DNA of 16,620 nt from Chloroflexota bacterium (GTDB lineage Bacteria > Chloroflexota > Dehalococcoidia > Lucifugimonadales > Australimonadaceae), in contig JAPOOH010000109.1 in the NCBI GenBank assembly GCA_026713505.1, positions 1 to 16,620 on the forward strand, in the 5' to 3' direction. Position numbers and translations under genes: made by a program. Below, piece after piece: positions 1-7,589 of the stretch. The notes beneath the pieces were generated by a model. That model was not told the origin of the DNA, made no database searches, and worked only from the letters and a program-made list of their open reading frames with translations. Each line of letters opens with the position of its first letter. The stretch's first letter is position 1.

Positions 1-3000
1 AATTCGTCGGCCCCGAGGAGACAGGCGATCGCGACGTCGCGACCCGTCTTTATCTGGCCGTCGGTCTGCACCACGATCCTGCCGCGGAGGTTGTTCTGGA
101 CGAGCACTTGCTGCGTCTCAGCGATGCCAAGCTCCCACGGCAACCCGGCATGCTTGATCGACGATTCGGGCGATGCCCCGGTGCCTCCGGTATCGCCGCT
201 GATGAGCACGACGTCTCCGTGCGCCTTCGATACTCCCGCGGCGATGGTGCCGACGCCAACCTCGGCCACCAGCTTCACGTGGATGCGGGCGCTCGGGTTG
301 GCGTTCTTCAAGTCGTGTATCAGCTGCGCCAGGTCCTCGATGGAGTAGATGTCGTGGTGGGGTGGAGGCGAGATCAGCTCTACACCAGGCGTGGAGTGGC
401 GTATCCAGCCGATGTACTCGTCCACCTTGTGGCCCGGCAGCTGTCCACCCTCGCCCGGCTTGGCCCCCTGCGCCATCTTGATCTGCAGGTCGGACGCGTT
501 GACCAGGTAGTTCGTCGTGACGCCGAACCGGCCGGACGCCACCTGTTTGATGGCGCTGTGCCGCCGGTCTCCGTTCGAGTCGGGGGCGTACCGGCGATAG
601 TCCTCGCCTCCCTCGCCGCTGTTGCTGCGCGCGCCTATGCGGTTCATCGCGATTGCCAGCGATTCGTGCGCCTCACGGCTGATGGAGCCGAGGGAGATGG
701 CGCCCGTTGCGAACCGCTTGACGATCTCGACGGCGGGCTCGACCTCGTCGATAGGAATGGGCTGGGCCAGGGTCTTGAATTCGAGCAGACCCCGCAGTGT
801 GCAGAGGCGCCGCTCGTAGCCGTTCGCGAGCTCCGCGAAATCGCGGTACACAAGGGTGTCGTTGGTCTTGCTGGCGTATTGCAGCTTCGCGATCGTGTCC
901 GGGTTCCACATGTGGAACTCCCCGTCGCGGCGCCAGTAGTAGAACCCGCCGGGGTCCAGGTCGAGCGCCGCGTCGATCGCGACCTTGGGGAAGGCGCGCG
1001 CGTGGCGGGCCAGCACATCCGCCTCGATGGCGTCGGTGTCGATGCCGCCGATCCGTGAAGCCGTCCACGTGAAGTACTCGTCCACCAGCCGTTGGCTCAG
1101 GCCGACCGCCTCGAAGATCTGGGCCCCGTGGTAGCTGTGTATCGTGGAGATCCCCATCTTGGAGATCACCTTCAGCAGACCCTTGTTTGTCGCCTTTATG
1201 TAGTTGTACACCGCCTCCGCTGCGTCCATCCCCTCGGGGAAGAGGCCCTGGCGGTGCATATGTCCCAGCGTCTCCAACGTGAGATACGGACAGACCGCCC
1301 CCGCGCCATAGCCAATCAGCAAGGCCAGGTGGGCAATCTCCCGCGGCTCAGCGCTCTCAACAACGATTCCCACTTTCGTGCGCTGGCCCTCGCGGATGAG
1401 GTGGTGATGCACGCCAGAGGTCGCAAGCAGGCTGGGGATAGCCGCGTGATGCGGGTCTACGCCCCGGTCGGAGAGGACGAGGATCGTGCATCCGGCTTCG
1501 ATAGCCTCCGATGCACCGCGGCGCAGAGCGTCCATCGCGCGGTCCATCGCGCCCGGCCCTTCGTCGGTCGAAAAGAGGAGCGACAGCGTCGCCGCCTTGA
1601 TGTCGGGCCGGTCGACTGCCTTGATCTTCTCGAGGTCCCGCTCCGTGAGGACGGGACTGGGCAACCGGAGTTGGCGTGCGTGAAGGGGCGTCTCCTCGAA
1701 CAGATTGCGCTGAGCGCCGAGGTTGATGCTGACCGACGTCACTAACTCCTCGCGGATCGCGTCCAGCGGCGGGTTGCTCACCTGGGCGAACAGTTGCTTG
1801 AAGTAGGTGAACAGGAGTTGTGGGCGATCGGAGAGTACGGCCAGGGCGGCGTCGTTACCCATGGAGCCGGTGGGCTCCGCGCCGTTGACCGCCATCGGCT
1901 CCAGCAGGATGCGGAGGTCCTCTTGTGTATACCCGAACGCCTGCTGCAGGTCGACCAACGACTCTTCGTTGAGATCGTAACGACCGTTGCGGCCGGGCTC
2001 GGGGTCCGGAAGAGCGTCCAGGTGCACCAGGTTGTCCCGCAGCCACTCGCCGTAGGGCTGCCGCGCCGACAACTCCGACTTGATCGTCGCGTCGTCGACG
2101 ATGCCGCCGCGCTCCGGGTCCATCAGGAACATCCGTCCGGGGTGGATGCGCTCCTTGAACAGCACCTTCTCAGGCGGGATGTCGAGAACGCCCACCTCCG
2201 AGGCCATGACCAACGTGTCGTCGGTCGTGACGAGGTAACGGAAGGGACGCAGTCCGTTGCGGTCGAGCACCGCGCCAACACGCTCTCCGTCGGTGAAGGC
2301 GATGAGGGCCGGGCCATCCCAGGGCTCGACGAGGCAGGCGTGGTAGTCGTAGAAGTCGCGCTTGTCCTGAGACATCTGCACCTTCGGACCGGTGGCCTCC
2401 GGGATCAGCGCCATCATCGTGTGGTGCAATGGGCGCCCGGTGTGCAGCATGAGCTCGTAGGCGTTGTCGATGCATGCGGTGTCGCTCTGGCCGGGCCAGA
2501 TGATGGGAAACAGCTTTTCTAGATCGTCGCCGAATTCCCGTGAGGCCATGGCGTTCTGGCGCGCCACCATCCAGTTGATGTTGCCCCGTAGCGTGTTGAT
2601 CTCACCGTTGTGGACCAGGTAGCGGTACGGGTGCGCCAGCTTCCATGAGCCCAGGGTGTTGGTGCTGAAGCGCGAATGCACGAGCGCGAATGAACTCGCG
2701 ACGAGAGGGTCAGCCAGGTCCTGGTAGAAGCCCCCGAGCTGCGTGCCCATGAGCAAGCCCTTGTAGACGATCAACTTCGAGGACAGGCTGCAGACGTAGA
2801 ACTCGCCTCCGGCCGAAAGCCCCGCGTCGAGGACTTCGCGTTCAGCGACCTTGCGAATGACGAACAGCTTGCGCTCGAACGCGGCGGAGTCGAACCCGGG
2901 GCCCATACCGATGAATACCTGGCGGATCACTGGCTGACATTCCCGGGCGACGTAACCGATGACAGACGGGTCCACGGGGACGTCGCGCCAGCCGAGGAAC

Positions 3001-3371
3001 CGCTGTCCCTCTTGTTCGGTGGCGCGTACGACGATTGCCTCGCACGCCTCGCGCTCTGCACTGTCTTGCGGCAGAAACACAACGCCGACCGCGTAGCCGC
3101 CGGGTTCCGGAAGTTCGATTCCCACCTTCGCCGTTTCGCGGCGCAGGAAGTCGTGCGGCACCTGGAGCAGCACCCCGGCGCCGTCGCCGGTTTCCGGGTC
3201 GCTACCCGCTGCGCCGCGGTGCGCGAGATTGGTCAACACCTCGAGCCCGTTCCGAACGACCTCATTGGACTTAACGCCGCGGACGTTCGCCACCACGCCT
3301 ACTCCACAGGCGCTGTGTTCGAACTCGGGACGGTACAACCCGAAGGGCTCGCCTTTCCAAACCTTTGCCAC
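1..3371 (-). CDS. gltB: Glutamate synthase large (alpha) subunit, 5' part only (runs off the left edge)
   Basis: Makes glutamate from glutamine and 2-oxoglutarate in the cytoplasm, normally with a small GltD subunit that supplies electrons; no gltD is in the window. About 1123 codons are present of the roughly 1500 usual for the family. The GTG start at 3371-3369 is nearly forced: an in-frame TAA lies two codons upstream within the sequence GAGGAGTAATCG, which also supplies the GAGGAG ribosome site. The N-terminus reads HSACGVG with Cys22, the class II amidotransferase nucleophile normally exposed by removing a short propeptide. The amidotransferase domain runs to about residue 420 (HPGRMFLMD near 411), then the central domain. 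The FMN/synthase domain shows GAISLGSIS (890-898), QIKMAQGAKPGEGGQLPG, SGDTGGTGASP (1058-1068) and DGQIKTGRDV. The window ends just before the expected 3Fe-4S cysteines. Reading frame is consistent at several points checked, with no frameshift seen. Confidence 0.97.
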   Translation of the reverse strand, partial: MAKVWKGEPFGLYRPEFEHSACGVGVVANVRGVKSNEVVRNGLEVLTNLAHRGAAGSDPETGDGAGVLLQVPHDFLRRETAKVGIELPEPGGYAVGVVFLPQDSAEREACEAIVVRATEQEGQRFLGWRDVPVDPSVIGYVARECQPVIRQVFIGMGPGFDSAAFERKLFVIRKVAEREVLDAGLSAGGEFYVCSLSSKLIVYKGLLMGTQLGGFYQDLADPLVASSFALVHSRFSTNTLGSWKLAHPYRYLVHNGEINTLRGNINWMVARQNAMASREFGDDLEKLFPIIWPGQSDTACIDNAYELMLHTGRPLHHTMMALIPEATGPKVQMSQDKRDFYDYHACLVEPWDGPALIAFTDGERVGAVLDRNGLRPFRYLVTTDDTLVMASEVGVLDIPPEKVLFKERIHPGRMFLMDPERGGIVDDATIKSELSARQPYGEWLRDNLVHLDALPDPEPGRNGRYDLNEESLVDLQQAFGYTQEDLRILLEPMAVNGAEPTGSMGNDAALAVLSDRPQLLFTYFKQLFAQVSNPPLDAIREELVTSVSINLGAQRNLFEETPLHARQLRLPSPVLTERDLEKIKAVDRPDIKAATLSLLFSTDEGPGAMDRAMDALRRGASEAIEAGCTILVLSDRGVDPHHAAIPSLLATSGVHHHLIREGQRTKVGIVVESAEPREIAHLALLIGYGAGAVCPYLTLETLGHMHRQGLFPEGMDAAEAVYNYIKATNKGLLKVISKMGISTIHSYHGAQIFEAVGLSQRLVDEYFTWTASRIGGIDTDAIEADVLARHARAFPKVAIDAALDLDPGGFYYWRRDGEFHMWNPDTIAKLQYASKTNDTLVYRDFAELANGYERRLCTLRGLLEFKTLAQPIPIDEVEPAVEIVKRFATGAISLGSISREAHESLAIAMNRIGARSNSGEGGEDYRRYAPDSNGDRRHSAIKQVASGRFGVTTNYLVNASDLQIKMAQGAKPGEGGQLPGHKVDEYIGWIRHSTPGVELISPPPHHDIYSIEDLAQLIHDLKNANPSARIHVKLVAEVGVGTIAAGVSKAHGDVVLISGDTGGTGASPESSIKHAGLPWELGIAETQQVLVQNNLRGRIVVQTDGQIKTGRDVAIACLLGADE

Positions 3372-3477
3372 CGATTACTCCTCGGCCTCTCAGCGTTGAA
3401 CGCAAACAGTGCGCCTCTCCTGCTCTTGACGTGGATGCCCAGAGAAAGAGAACGCTGCTCGACCCTACAGGTATAGG

Positions 3478-3492
3478 TACTCTTCAAGAGTA
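3478..3492. promoter_or_regulatory. 15-nt perfect palindrome upstream of gltB, possible operator
   Basis: The sequence TACTCTT-C-AAGAGTA is a perfect 7-bp inverted repeat around a single central base. It lies about 107 bp upstream of the gltB start and about 65 bp upstream of the trp -35 box, in the divergent spacer. A TATACC motif on the minus strand (3475-3470) lies next to it and could be a gltB -10 box, which would put the palindrome in the spacer of the gltB promoter. No convincing -35 accompanies it. The symmetry and position suggest a binding site for a dimeric regulator, but the regulator is unknown and this is inference. There is no U-tract, so it is not a terminator. Confidence 0.4.
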
Positions 3493-3556
3493 GCAGATTC
3501 CGCCCCGCGGTAAAAGCACTGTATTCGTTCGGCACGATTGGGACCTCCCTCGACGT

Positions 3557-3586
3557 TTGACAGCCTCCGGCTCGCTGCCGGATAAT
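3557..3586 (+). promoter_or_regulatory. Sigma-70-type promoter of the trp operon
   Basis: A perfect -35 hexamer TTGACA (3557-3562) is followed after 18 bp by GATAAT (3581-3586), five of six matches to the -10 consensus. Transcription should start near 3593, which places the 5' end just before the T-box leader. The spacer contains a 5-bp inverted repeat, CCGGC-TCGCT-GCCGG (3567-3581), and a second one, CCTGT-T-ACAGG (3591-3601), straddles the predicted start site. These could be operator half-sites or chance in GC-rich DNA. Confidence 0.8.
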
Positions 3587-3823
3587 CACTCCTGTTACAG
3601 GCTGGGATGGGGAGTAGTACGCCTTCTGGCGGGGCTTCAGAGAGCCGGGTTTGGTGAGAACCGGCGCCTGCGCGAAGGCCGAATGGACCCCTGAGCCTCG
3701 GCCCGAAACCTGCTACGCAGGAGGTAGGCGCCGACGGGATCGCCCCGTTACAGGCGGACGGCATAACCCGCTGCTTGGCGGCCGTGCCGGTCGGAGTCCC
3801 TCCACGCGTGCGGAGGGAGAAGT

Positions 3824-3853
3824 AAGGGTGGCACCGCGGTAGCCCCGCCCCTT
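3824..3853 (+). promoter_or_regulatory. T-box antiterminator element
   Basis: AAGGG (3824-3828) pairs with CCCTT (3849-3853), and GCGG (3836-3839) pairs with CCGC (3845-3848). The 7-nt bulge TGGCACC (3829-3835) is left free for the tRNA acceptor end, and TAGCC forms the loop. All nine base pairs are Watson-Crick. The 3' strand (3845-3853) overlaps the 5' arm of the terminator, so the two structures exclude each other. Confidence 0.92.
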
Positions 3854-3876
3854 GTAGGAGGCGGGGCTATTTTTTT
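3840..3876 (+). terminator. Regulated intrinsic terminator of the trp T-box
   Basis: TAGCCCCGCC (3840-3849) pairs perfectly with GGCGGGGCTA (3860-3869), a 10-bp GC-rich stem with a 10-nt loop, followed by seven T residues (3870-3876). It forms when charged tRNA-Trp fails to stabilise the competing antiterminator. The trpE start codon follows 17 nt after the T-run. Confidence 0.93.
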
Positions 3877-3893
3877 GCCCAAAGAGGAAGGGA

Positions 3894-5390
3894 ATGATGG
3901 CGGACTACGTGCCGACAGCCGAAGAGTTCAAGCGCCTGGCGCGGGAGGGCTACAACCTGATCCCGGTCTACCGGGAAGTCGTTGCGGACCTCGAGACGCC
4001 CGTGTCCGCCTACCTGAAGATTACGGGCGGCGGAGAGAGCGTGTCGTTCCTGCTGGAGAGTGTCGAAGGCGGCGAACGGATGGCTCGGTTCAGTTTCATG
4101 GGAACTGAGCCCTACCGCGTCTTGCGTACTGGTGAGGGTGAGCCGGAAGGCCCCGGGGACCCGCTCCTCGCGGTGGAAGCAGAGTTGCACCGCTTCCGCC
4201 CCGCTCAGGTCGAAGGCCTGCCCCGGTTCGTGGGAGGAGCCGTTGGCTACCTCTCCTATGAGACGGTGCACTACTTCGAACCGTCCGCGTCGATGGCGGA
4301 GCGCGACCCCCAGGGGCTGCCGGAGTCCGTCTTCCTCTTCACGGACTCGCTTCTTGTTTTCGACCACCTGCGGCACTGCATCCAGGTCGTCGCGACGGCC
4401 TACGTGGACGGTTCACCGGATGAGGCATACGCGCATGCCACACAGCGTGTGGACGAACTGGTGGACCGTCTCGCACGTCCGCTTCCGCGCCAGGCGCAGC
4501 TCGCGGCTGGTTCTGCCGGGGGGCAGTCCATGGACGGTTCCGGGATGGAGCACCTCGAACATTCCAACAAGACGCCCGGCGAGTACCACAGGATGGTTGA
4601 GCGTTCCCGTGAGTACATCGTTGCGGGAGACATCATCCAGGTAGTGCCGTCCCAGAGGGTGGAGTTGCAGGTCGCGTCGAACGCGTTCGATCTCTACCGG
4701 TCTCTGCGGGCGGTCAACCCATCGCCGTATATGTACTACCTCTGGCTGGACGACTTCGCGATAGTGGGGGCCTCGCCGGAGATGTTGGTCCGCGCTGAGG
4801 ACGGCCTCGTCGAGACGCATCCCATCGCGGGAACGCGCCGCCGTGGGAAGGACGCCCGCGAGGACGCGGCGCTGGAGCAGGAACTTCTGGCGGACGAGAA
4901 GGAGCGAGCGGAGCACATCATGCTGCTCGACCTCGGACGCAACGACATCGGGCGGGTGAGCAAGCCGGGAACGGTGCAGGTAACGCAGATGCTGGAGGTG
5001 GAGCGCTACTCGCATGTGATGCATCTCGTCTCCCACGTCACCGGGGAGCTGCGTGAGGACAGGTCGGTCTTCGATGCGCTCCGGGCCTGCTTCCCGGCAG
5101 GCACGGTGTCCGGCGCGCCGAAGATACGGGCGATGCAGATCATCTCGGAACTGGAGCGTGACCGGCGGGGAGTGTACGCGGGCGCGGGTGGCTACTTCAG
5201 CTTCTCCGGCAACATGGACACGGCGATCGCCATCCGCACGATGGTGGTGAAGAGCGGGAAGGCGTACCTTCAGGCCGGGGGAGGTGTGGTGTTCGACTCG
5301 GACCCGGAGGCGGAGCGGGTGGAATCGTTCTACAAGATGAACGCGCTGTTGCGGGCTATCGCTCGGGCGGACGCGGGGAGCGAAGCATAG
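3894..5390 (+). CDS. trpE: Anthranilate synthase component I
   Basis: Converts chorismate to anthranilate using ammonia supplied by TrpG, the committed step of tryptophan synthesis. The 498-residue length is normal. The N-terminal regulatory part carries LLES (53-56) and the core carries NPSPYM (275-280), both elements of the tryptophan feedback site in the family, so the enzyme is probably inhibited by Trp as well as controlled by the T-box. The chorismate-binding domain shows GASPE (292-296), ETHPIAGTRRRG (307-318), LLDLGRNDIGR, PAGTVSGAPK (401-410) and the C-terminal GGGVVFDSDPEAE. The start has two consecutive ATGs (3894 and 3897); GAGGAAGG at 3884-3891 suits either. It is the first gene of the operon, directly after the T-box terminator. 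Confidence 0.98.
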   Translation: MMADYVPTAEEFKRLAREGYNLIPVYREVVADLETPVSAYLKITGGGESVSFLLESVEGGERMARFSFMGTEPYRVLRTGEGEPEGPGDPLLAVEAELHRFRPAQVEGLPRFVGGAVGYLSYETVHYFEPSASMAERDPQGLPESVFLFTDSLLVFDHLRHCIQVVATAYVDGSPDEAYAHATQRVDELVDRLARPLPRQAQLAAGSAGGQSMDGSGMEHLEHSNKTPGEYHRMVERSREYIVAGDIIQVVPSQRVELQVASNAFDLYRSLRAVNPSPYMYYLWLDDFAIVGASPEMLVRAEDGLVETHPIAGTRRRGKDAREDAALEQELLADEKERAEHIMLLDLGRNDIGRVSKPGTVQVTQMLEVERYSHVMHLVSHVTGELREDRSVFDALRACFPAGTVSGAPKIRAMQIISELERDRRGVYAGAGGYFSFSGNMDTAIAIRTMVVKSGKAYLQAGGGVVFDSDPEAERVESFYKMNALLRAIARADAGSEA

Positions 5391-5392
5391 CC

Positions 5393-5411
5393 CTCCGGGG
5401 GTGTGCCGGAG
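5393..5411 (+). promoter_or_regulatory. Hairpin covering the trpG ribosome-binding site
   Basis: In the 29-nt trpE-trpG spacer, CTCCGG (5393-5398) pairs perfectly with CCGGAG (5406-5411) across a 7-nt loop. The 3' arm contains the GGAG that is the only good Shine-Dalgarno for trpG (ATG at 5420). The 5' arm begins two bases after the trpE stop codon. A ribosome finishing trpE would open the stem, suggesting translational coupling that keeps the two synthase subunits in step. The pairing is seen; the function is inferred. Confidence 0.45.
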
Positions 5412-5419
5412 AGACAGCG

Positions 5420-5989
5420 ATGTTACTGCTCATCGACAACTACGACAGTTTCACCTACAACCTGTACCAGTTTCTGTGCGAACTGGGAGCCGACGTTCGC
5501 GTGGTGCGGAACGACGCAGTCACGCTGGACGAGATCGAGCAGATGGCGCCGCAGAGCATCGTCATATCCCCGGGCCCGTGCACCCCGGAGGAGGCGGGCG
5601 TTTCGACGGATGTCGTCAGGCGCTTCGGCGGGCGCACTCCGATACTTGGCGTATGCCTCGGCCATCAGTGCATCGGTGTAGCATATGGTGGCTCGGTGAG
5701 TGGCGCGGGAGAGATAGTTCACGGGAAGATGAGTTCCATAACGCACGATGGCAGGGGCGTCTTCGCGGGCCTGCCGAACCCCCTGCAGGGCATACGCTAC
5801 CACTCACTTGCCATTGAACCTGAATCTACGCCGGAGGTCCTCGAAGTGACGGCAAGAAGCGAGAGCGGGGTGATCATGGGTGTGCGGCACAGGGATTTCG
5901 CCGTGGAGGGCATCCAGTTTCACCCGGAATCGATCATGACCCAGGGCGGGCGCGAGCTTCTGCGGAACTTCATCGAGGCGCACTCATGA
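5420..5989 (+). CDS. trpG: Anthranilate synthase component II (glutamine amidotransferase)
   Basis: Class I glutamine amidotransferase that hydrolyses glutamine and channels ammonia to TrpE. The 189-residue protein is a single domain, with no fusion to TrpD. It begins with LLIDNYDSFTYN, has PGPCTPEEAG (51-60), the nucleophile Cys79 in GVCLGHQ, and the triad partners His168 and Glu170 in FHPES. Homologues of this type are often shared with p-aminobenzoate synthesis as PabA; no pabB is in the window, so dual use cannot be judged. ATG at 5420 with GGAGA at 5408-5412. The stop overlaps the next gene's start as ATGA. Confidence 0.98.
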   Translation: MLLLIDNYDSFTYNLYQFLCELGADVRVVRNDAVTLDEIEQMAPQSIVISPGPCTPEEAGVSTDVVRRFGGRTPILGVCLGHQCIGVAYGGSVSGAGEIVHGKMSSITHDGRGVFAGLPNPLQGIRYHSLAIEPESTPEVLEVTARSESGVIMGVRHRDFAVEGIQFHPESIMTQGGRELLRNFIEAHS

Positions 5990-6555
5990 CCATCCCTGAT
6001 TTCACCAGCAGACCGGTGTGGGACGAGATGAGTATGGACGTGCCCGCAGATGAGGCGTTCGAGACAGCCCGGGAGCGGCTCCGCACGCTTGGCTACAAGC
6101 CGATCGAGCCTGTCGGAGAGCAGGAGGATGGAAGCCTGCGGGTGACGGCGAGCCTGGACCGGTCGCCGGCCGTAGTTCGCAGAAGGAACGGAAAGCTCAT
6201 GCTGGCGGCGGCCGTGGCGATGACCACGGTGGTGCTGTTCATGATGGCGAGTGACATAGGCGGAGACAGGGCGATCATCTCAGGGCCCCTGTTGGTGGCG
6301 GTGCTCCTCGGCGGGTTTGGGATGAACCGCCTGCGAGAGCCATTGCGCCCGGAAAACAAGGTCATGCAGGTCACCGTCATCCCGATGCAGGAAGGCCATT
6401 GCCGAGTCCTGATCCGGGGCACGCTGGTAGCCGGGCTGGTGGCGCCCACCGAGGAGCCGCCGACGAAGGCTGAGGCCGCTGCGGCTGAGCAGGCGCTGCT
6501 GGAGGACATGCGCGTCGTGGAGGGGCGCCGCGGCTCCGGGAAGGATGCGCCGTGA
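5986..6555 (+). CDS. Unrecognised two-TM membrane protein inside the trp operon
   Basis: I do not recognise this 189-residue protein. A soluble N-terminal part (1-66) includes an amphipathic stretch, ADEAFETARERLRTLGY (21-37). Two hydrophobic segments follow, about 71-88 and 97-113, separated by a short polar turn that contains DIGGD. The C-terminal part has beta-like stretches (VMQVTVIPM, CRVLIRGTLV) and then an acidic, alanine-rich probable helix (about 159-178). The predicted layout is a membrane hairpin with both ends on the same side, probably cytoplasmic given the RRRNGK before TM1. It is real coding sequence: ATGA overlap with trpG, GAGG at 5975-5978, GTGA overlap with trpD, and no frame break. 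It lies between trpG and trpD, where some bacteria have a TrpG-TrpD fusion. Its role could be transport-related, membrane tethering, or unrelated to tryptophan. Confidence 0.85.
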   Translation: MTIPDFTSRPVWDEMSMDVPADEAFETARERLRTLGYKPIEPVGEQEDGSLRVTASLDRSPAVVRRRNGKLMLAAAVAMTTVVLFMMASDIGGDRAIISGPLLVAVLLGGFGMNRLREPLRPENKVMQVTVIPMQEGHCRVLIRGTLVAGLVAPTEEPPTKAEAAAAEQALLEDMRVVEGRRGSGKDAP

Positions 6556-7580
6556 TACAGGAAGCGATCGGGAAACTGGTGGCGCGGCAGGCGTTGTCCG
6601 AAGAAGAGTCAGCCGCGGTGGCGGAAGACATCATGACAGGAGAGGCCACGCCTGCCCAGATCGGCGCCTTCCTGGTTGCGCTGCGCCTTACCGGCGAGAC
6701 CGTGGAAACACTGACCGGCATGGCCCGAGTCATGCGTGAGAAGGCGCTTCACGTTGTTACGGACGGGCAGTTGGTGGACGTGGTCGGCACGGGCGGCGAC
6801 GGGCTCCACACGTTCAACGTCTCCACGGCATCGGCGCTCACGGTGGCCGCGGTCGGCGTGAAGGTGGCGAAGCACGGGAACAGGGCTGCCTCCGGCAGCG
6901 TTGGTGCGGCGGACATCCTGGACGCGAATGGGGTGAAGCTGGAGCTGAGCCCGGAGGCGGTGGGGCGCTGCATAGACGATGTGGGCGTCGGCTTCATGTT
7001 TGCGCCCGCGTTCCATCCTGCTATGCGCTTCGCGGGCCCGCCGCGCCGTGAGTTGGGTATCCGCACGGTGTTCAACTTCCTTGGGCCGCTGACGAACCCG
7101 GCGGGAGCTCTCTATCAGTTGCTGGGTGTGGCGCAGCCCGCCGACGCTCCCTACGACGTTGCAGAGCTGATGGCGCACGTGCTGGGTGCGCTCGGCACGG
7201 AGCGCTCATGGGTGGTCCGAGGCGACGACGGACTCGACGAGTTGACCACAACGGCAGCCTCGCAGGTGTGGGAGGTCTCCCCAGACGGTGTGCGGCACTT
7301 CACGCTCACGCCGGAGGAGGTGGGACTGCCTCGCGGGAACCTTGCCGACCTGCAGATCGACGGCGTGGATGAAGCGCGAGCGAAGTTTGCGCGTGCCCTC
7401 TCGGCGGGCGATTCGCCGGAGAAGGACATGGTGCTGCTCAACTCAGCGGCTGCGCTGGTCGTGCGGGGCGCTGCCGGGGACCTGCCGTCCGGCGTTGCGA
7501 TGGCCCGCTCGGCGATAGACTCCGGCGGCGCGGGGGAGAAACTGCGTCAGCTGGCGGAACTGAGCCAGGCCCTTTCGTGA
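6552..7580 (+). CDS. trpD: Anthranilate phosphoribosyltransferase
   Basis: Transfers the phosphoribosyl group of PRPP to anthranilate, the second step of the pathway. The 342-residue length fits the family. Signature elements are GTGGD (79-83, PRPP diphosphate site), NVSTASA (89-95), KHGNR (107-111), the anthranilate-region sequence PAFHPAMR, the LGPLTNPA loop (178-184) and DDGLDE (225-230). The start is GTG at 6552, overlapping the upstream stop codon as GTGA, with GGGAAGGA at 6538-6545 as ribosome site. An ATG at 6545 is out of frame. Confidence 0.97.
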   Translation: MIQEAIGKLVARQALSEEESAAVAEDIMTGEATPAQIGAFLVALRLTGETVETLTGMARVMREKALHVVTDGQLVDVVGTGGDGLHTFNVSTASALTVAAVGVKVAKHGNRAASGSVGAADILDANGVKLELSPEAVGRCIDDVGVGFMFAPAFHPAMRFAGPPRRELGIRTVFNFLGPLTNPAGALYQLLGVAQPADAPYDVAELMAHVLGALGTERSWVVRGDDGLDELTTTAASQVWEVSPDGVRHFTLTPEEVGLPRGNLADLQIDGVDEARAKFARALSAGDSPEKDMVLLNSAAALVVRGAAGDLPSGVAMARSAIDSGGAGEKLRQLAELSQALS

Positions 7581-7589
7581 GCAGCATCC

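Larger units (their letters stand above)
3593..3876 (+). promoter_or_regulatory. Tryptophan-specific T-box leader (tRNA-sensing riboswitch)
   Basis: An untranslated leader that binds uncharged tRNA-Trp and lets transcription continue into the trp genes when charging is low. Stem I includes a GATG...TGAG kink-turn region (around 3606 and 3692-3695). Its distal arm has the AGAGAG bulge motif (3639-3644), stem GCCGG/CCGGC (3644-3648 with 3661-3665) and the GGTGAGAAC loop (3653-3661). The specifier sits in GAA-TGG-ACC, with the Trp codon TGG at 3684-3686. A short hairpin CCTGC-TAC-GCAGG follows, and Stem III is TCCCTCC/GGAGGGA (3797-3803 with 3812-3818). The T-box sequence AAGGGTGGCACCGCGG is at 3824-3839. 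The TGGC inside it would pair with a GCCA tRNA 3' end, matching the G discriminator usual for bacterial tRNA-Trp. Class and specificity are well supported; the 5' end is predicted. Confidence 0.95.

Noticed and set aside
108..2522. Three long plus-strand open frames (316, 217 and 242 codons) opposite gltB
   Set aside because: They are antisense to an unbroken gltB frame with recognisable motifs throughout. Long antisense openings are expected in GC-rich coding DNA, and their translations are Arg, Val and Leu-rich without any recognisable domain.
3372..3556. A sigma-70 promoter for gltB on the minus strand
   Set aside because: TTTACC-N16-TACTCT and TTGAAG with several spacings were considered, but none has both hexamers close to consensus. 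Only the palindrome is reported there.
3651..3842. Small open frame in the trp leader, considered as a trp leader peptide
   Set aside because: It lies inside the folded T-box RNA and has no run of Trp codons. The control mechanism is clearly tRNA sensing, not ribosome-mediated attenuation.
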